Of a stretch of DNA of 64,000 bases, positions 60,730 to 64,000 are shown piece by piece (the stretch's first letter is position 1; every line of letters begins with the position of its first letter). The translations under genes were made by a program, and so were the position numbers. The notes under the pieces are model-generated. The model had not been told where the DNA came from, did not search any database, and worked only from the letters and a program-made list of their open reading frames with translations. Source of the DNA: Clostridium zeae. Its GTDB lineage: Bacteria > Bacillota > Clostridia > Clostridiales > Clostridiaceae. Location of the stretch: assembly GCF_017312485.1 (NCBI RefSeq), contig NZ_BMBA01000001.1:1812396-1876395 (forward strand). Direction: 5' to 3'.

Positions 60730-62400
60730 CTAAACCTCCCCAGATAGTCTTGAAACTATTTCATCTGAAGTTATCTGACGTCCATCATATTTCAAAATAC
60801 TATCATCCATTAAAATACCAGTTTCTTGTGTTATAAGTTTACCTAATTGACCCGTAAAGTTTTGCTCTACATTTATTATCTTTTTAGCTTTATCACTATA
60901 TTTTCTTAAAAGTTTTTCTGGTAAAGGATATATATCGCCAAATGAAAGTGTCCCAACCTTAACTCCAGAATTGTTTAGTAATTCAGTTGCCTCTTTAATT
61001 GCTCCATAAGTTGATCCCCAACCTACTAAGAGCACATCTATATCTTCTCCACCAAAATAATCCGGCTCTTGTAAATCTTCTTTTATTAGCAAGTCAAGTT
61101 TCCTCATTCTCTTTTCCATCTGAGCATTTCTTACTTCGGCCTCTTCTGTTATATGTGAGTACTCAGTATGTTCATCACTGTCCACTAGAACCACTTGACC
61201 TTTAACTTTACCAGGTATTAGCCTTGGTGAAATTCCTGATTCAGTTACTTTGTACCTCTTATATTCTTCATCTAAGCCAGCACCATCCCAAATATGTCTT
61301 TCAATTTTTAAATCTTCAAGAGCAAATCTAGGTATTGTCACATTAGAATCTGCAAGATATTGATCTGTTAATAGTATTACTAAAGTTTGGTACTTATCTG
61401 CTATATTAAGTGCTCTAAAAGTTTGATAGAATGCATCTTCAGCATTTCTTACACTTAGAACCACTCTCGGAAATTCTCCTTGTGATGCAGTTAGTAGAAA
61501 ACTTAAATCACTTTGTTCTGTCCTTGTTGGTAGTCCTGTTGCTGGCCCTGGTCTTTGTGAGTCAATTACTACTAATGGAGTTTCAGTTATTCCTGCTAAT
61601 CCAAACGCCTCAACCATTAGTGCTACTCCACCACCAGAGGAACCAGTCATAGCTCTAGCCCCTGCATATGATGCTCCAATAGCCATATTTATTGCACTTA
61701 TTTCATCTTCAGCTTGTTCAACTACTATACCAGCCTGCAATGATTTTTTCGAAAGATATGTCATTACACTTGTAGCTGGAGTCATAGGATATGCTGAATA
61801 GAAAGATAAACCACCAATTAACGCACCTAACCCAATTGCATCATTTCCGTTTATGATAAGATGATTAGATAAGTCTTTACCTACGATATCAAATCTCTCA
61901 TCAACTAAAGCTCCACCTTTTTTGAAGGCTTCTATATTTTTATTCCTTATAGGTTCAGCAAGTTTCTTAGCTATAAATTCTTCAAAATCTCCTTTTACTC
62001 CAAAATGCTTTAAGATTGCTCCTGCCGCAACAAAAGTAAAAGCCTTTGACAGTCCTACATCTTTAGCAGTCTTTAGTAACGGAAGTCTGATTAATCTTTT
62101 ATCATCATACTGTATAGCTTCATCCGCTATTATTATTCCATCTTTATTTAATTTATCCTTATGAATTTCTACTGTATCTCTATCTAATGCAAGTATCAAG
62201 TCTAATTTTGCATCATGAGAATATATTGGTTCATCTCCGAATCTTATTTGTGTGAAGTTATGTCCACCTCTTACTCTAGACATATAGTCTTTATTTGAGA
62301 AAACATAAAATCCACCTTTTTTCAGAGCTTTTTCAAGGAACACGCTAACTGTATCCATTCCTTGTCCAGCGCTTCCTCCTATTAGTATATTAAGCTTCAA
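60730..62400 (-). CDS. korA: 2-oxoacid:ferredoxin oxidoreductase, fused gamma-alpha subunit
   Basis: A 556-residue protein with an N-terminal gamma (POR_gamma) domain of about 180 residues (GGSAGQGMDTVS, RVRGGHNF) fused to the alpha domain (NGNDAIGLGALIGGLSFYSAYPMTP in part, GSSGGGVALMVEAFG). The gamma-alpha fusion is typical of KorA-type enzymes of anaerobes. No ferredoxin-like delta subunit is encoded nearby. Co-transcribed with korB. Confidence 0.92.
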   Translation of the reverse strand: MKLNILIGGSAGQGMDTVSVFLEKALKKGGFYVFSNKDYMSRVRGGHNFTQIRFGDEPIYSHDAKLDLILALDRDTVEIHKDKLNKDGIIIADEAIQYDDKRLIRLPLLKTAKDVGLSKAFTFVAAGAILKHFGVKGDFEEFIAKKLAEPIRNKNIEAFKKGGALVDERFDIVGKDLSNHLIINGNDAIGLGALIGGLSFYSAYPMTPATSVMTYLSKKSLQAGIVVEQAEDEISAINMAIGASYAGARAMTGSSGGGVALMVEAFGLAGITETPLVVIDSQRPGPATGLPTRTEQSDLSFLLTASQGEFPRVVLSVRNAEDAFYQTFRALNIADKYQTLVILLTDQYLADSNVTIPRFALEDLKIERHIWDGAGLDEEYKRYKVTESGISPRLIPGKVKGQVVLVDSDEHTEYSHITEEAEVRNAQMEKRMRKLDLLIKEDLQEPDYFGGEDIDVLLVGWGSTYGAIKEATELLNNSGVKVGTLSFGDIYPLPEKLLRKYSDKAKKIINVEQNFTGQLGKLITQETGILMDDSILKYDGRQITSDEIVSRLSGEV

Positions 62401-62726
62401 TTAAAACACCTCTCTTATAAAACAATCTTTAAATTCCGATTGTTTCTGTCTGATTTAATAATAGTCCTAATCAAATTATTTGTAAATAATCATTATCAAT
62501 TAAAATTAATTATCAAGTCCTCTTAAAAGAAAATACTTTCACTATTCTTTAATTTTCTTACGTTATTAAATTATTACTTATTAATGTTTATTTAACTATT
62601 TATCCATCTACTATACTAACTAATACACTCCTCCATATTTATAGCACACTTTAAAATCTATTCTGGTTCACGTAGCTATTATGTCAGTATTTATATTTTC
62701 TTTTTTAACAAAAAAGTAAATATAAA

Positions 62727-62822
62727 CGAACCACTTCTTAATTAAATTTTATTTTCAACTTCTCCTCTTAGAACCTAGAGAAGTTTTGAAAATAGGTTTC
62801 CTATTAAAGGTGGAATATGTCC
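62727..62822. repeat. 97-bp AGATGTAC-family element, inverted copy
   Basis: Reads ACCACTTCTTAATTAAATTT from the left and ends AAAGGTGG, matching the reverse complement of the copy at 62894-62990, with the core hairpin CTTCTC / GAGAAG (62759-62783). The outer termini are worn. It and the next copy form an inverted pair 70 bases apart in the korA-vanY gap (62401-63009). Confidence 0.65.
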
Positions 62823-62893
62823 AAAACTTAAGATTTCTTAAGAAATTTTTATAATTGTTGTAAAGTCTATCTTATACAATGCACTTATGATAA

Positions 62894-62990
62894 AGATGTA
62901 CCACTTCAACTCGAAATCTATTTTTAAACTCTCATGGCTTCTGGTGAGAGAATTTAAAAATAATAAGTTTTATTACGAAGTGGTACATTC
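62894..62990. repeat. 97-bp AGATGTAC-family element, best-preserved copy
   Basis: Left end AGATGTACCACTTC (62894-62907) and right end GAAGTGGTACATTC (62977-62990) are inverted repeats except for the last two bases. Inside, TATTTTTAAACTCTC and GAGAGAATTTAAAAATA are also inverted, so the whole 97-bp unit can fold into one long imperfect hairpin. It ends a few bases before the ribosome binding site of the 63010 gene. Confidence 0.8.
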
Positions 62991-63009
62991 ATAAAGGAGT
63001 GTTGCCAAT

Positions 63010-63726
63010 ATGAAAAATGGATTAAAAAGTGTTTTAACATTTATCATTATAATTTGCGGATTTTTATATTTAATAAAGTACATACCAGACTTTAAAGGAA
63101 TTATTTCTGATTCAAATGAAAAGACTCAATCAGTTAGTGGTAATAATACCTATAAAGACGATCAAAATGATACAGATATTAAATCTCAACTATTATTAGT
63201 AAATGAAGAACATGGTCTCGAACAATCTTATATACCAAAGGATTTAATTATACCAAACATAAAATTTACCTCTGGTGTAAGCAATGAAGAAAATCATGTA
63301 GCAGGAATTGTGGCGAAACCACTAGAGCAGTTAGTATCCGAAGCTAAAAAAGACGGAATAATATTACTAGGAAACTCAGGATATAGATCATATAAAACAC
63401 AAGAGAATACTTACAACAATCGAGTATTATCAGAAGGAGAAAAACTTGCAGATGCATACGTAGCTAAACCAGGGTATAGTGAACATCAGACAGGACTATG
63501 CATTGATATAACAAATCAGGGAAAGTATTTTGTAAAAGGAACGAAAGAGGCAGATTGGCTTGCAAAGAATTGCTATAGATTTGGTTTTATTATAAGATAT
63601 CCATATGGTAAGAAAAATATAACTGGTATAGAATATGAACCTTGGCATATTAGATATGTTGGAAAAAATGCTGCTAAATATATCTATGATAATAAGATTA
63701 CGTTAGAAGAATATTTAGCAAAATAA
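63010..63726 (+). CDS. VanY-like D,D-carboxypeptidase (M15B)
   Basis: A 238-residue protein with an N-terminal membrane anchor (about 6-24), a variable linker and an M15 zinc D-Ala-D-Ala carboxypeptidase domain. Substrate Arg in SGYRS (123-127); zinc ligands His159 and Asp166 in SEHQTGLCID and His213 in EPWH, with catalytic Glu210. It trims the terminal D-Ala of cell-wall precursors; VanY enzymes give accessory glycopeptide tolerance, but housekeeping homologs exist. AAAGGAG precedes the start, right after a palindromic repeat. It is followed by a response-regulator gene 20 bases later. Confidence 0.9.
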   Translation: MKNGLKSVLTFIIIICGFLYLIKYIPDFKGIISDSNEKTQSVSGNNTYKDDQNDTDIKSQLLLVNEEHGLEQSYIPKDLIIPNIKFTSGVSNEENHVAGIVAKPLEQLVSEAKKDGIILLGNSGYRSYKTQENTYNNRVLSEGEKLADAYVAKPGYSEHQTGLCIDITNQGKYFVKGTKEADWLAKNCYRFGFIIRYPYGKKNITGIEYEPWHIRYVGKNAAKYIYDNKITLEEYLAK

Positions 63727-63746
63727 TTATAAAGTTGGAGAAGAAA

Positions 63747-64000
63747 ATGAATAATAATATTCTTGTAGTTGATGATGAAAAAGAAATAAGAGATTTATTA
63801 GAAATAAACCTTTTGAATGAAGGCTATAATGTATTTAAAGCAAGTTGTGGAGAAGAAGCATTAGAAATATTGGATAAGGAAGATATCCACCTAATGGTTT
63901 TAGATATAATGATGCCAAAGATGGATGGCTTAGAAGTTTGTAGAAGAACAAGGGAAAAGTATAATATTCCAATTCTTATGCTAAGCGCAAAAGCAGAAGA
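63747..64000 (+). CDS. response regulator (OmpR/VanR type), cut by window edge
   Basis: ATG at 63747 after TTGGAG starts a receiver domain, 84 residues in the window. Acidic pocket DDE near 9-11, phosphoacceptor Asp in LMVLDIMMPKMDG near 53, and the switch Ser in ILMLSAK near 80. It is on the same transcript as the VanY-like carboxypeptidase; a histidine kinase gene would be expected beyond the edge. Output domain not visible; OmpR class is inferred from the sequence style. Confidence 0.9.
   Translation, partial: MNNNILVVDDEKEIRDLLEINLLNEGYNVFKASCGEEALEILDKEDIHLMVLDIMMPKMDGLEVCRRTREKYNIPILMLSAKAE

Overview
The window looks like chromosomal DNA of a low-GC, endospore-forming anaerobe, most likely Clostridium sensu stricto. 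This rests on the very AT-rich sequence, strong GGAGG ribosome binding sites, SpoIVFA/SpoIVFB, an alpha/beta-type SASP, a ferredoxin-dependent 2-oxoacid oxidoreductase and typical clostridial gene order. The species cannot be named from sequence alone. No phage, transposase, CRISPR array or rRNA was seen.

Layout. 1-12.5 kb (minus strand) is the conserved shape/division block, read from high to low coordinate: DUF4321, maf, radC, mreB, mreC, mreD, mrdA (PBP2), minC, minD, minE, rodA, mgsA, spoIVFA, spoIVFB (cut by the left edge). 12.9-25 kb holds a SPOR-domain protein, a heterodimeric ABC exporter with a divergent AraC regulator, a secreted NlpC/P60 enzyme, peptidase D, pyruvate kinase, a TPR membrane protein and an S1-domain RNA-binding protein. 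25.7-28.9 kb is a plus-strand envelope-stress-like cluster: Ser-rich membrane protein, PspA, Cys-rich protein, second Ser-rich paralog. 28.9-32 kb is the copper module csoR-copA-copZ. 32-46 kb is a mixed region: YaaA, CBS protein, CAP-like protein, DEDDh exonuclease, an SF1-ATPase/LexA fusion, a degenerate M28 peptidase, a membrane MutS-like ATPase, a metal-binding lipoprotein under a palindromic operator, and a YhaN/YhaO (SbcCD-like) pair. 46-47 kb carries a SASP and small unknown genes. 47.7-54.5 kb is an oppBCDFA operon flanked by two tRNA-Trp genes. 54.8-64 kb has an AcuB-like CBS-ACT protein, a metal-site-less ZnuA homolog, a tandem HD/HD-GYP protein, tsaE-tsaB-rimI, korAB, and a VanY-like carboxypeptidase followed by a response regulator cut by the right edge.

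The intergenic DNA is unusually structured. At least six, probably eight, roughly 97-bp palindromic elements with AGATGTAC-type ends (MITE-like) are dispersed through it. There is one unrelated 104-bp inverted-repeat element. A separate three-copy family couples a conserved CTGCC/GGCAG hairpin to an adjacent Rho-independent terminator, always downstream of a minus-strand gene, with stem covariation. The most interesting protein-level signals are the LexA-type autoprotease fused to an SF1-helicase-like domain with a degenerate motif II, the PspA cluster whose Ser-rich genes appear to start at a non-AUG codon, and two solute-binding/peptidase homologs that have lost key metal or catalytic residues.
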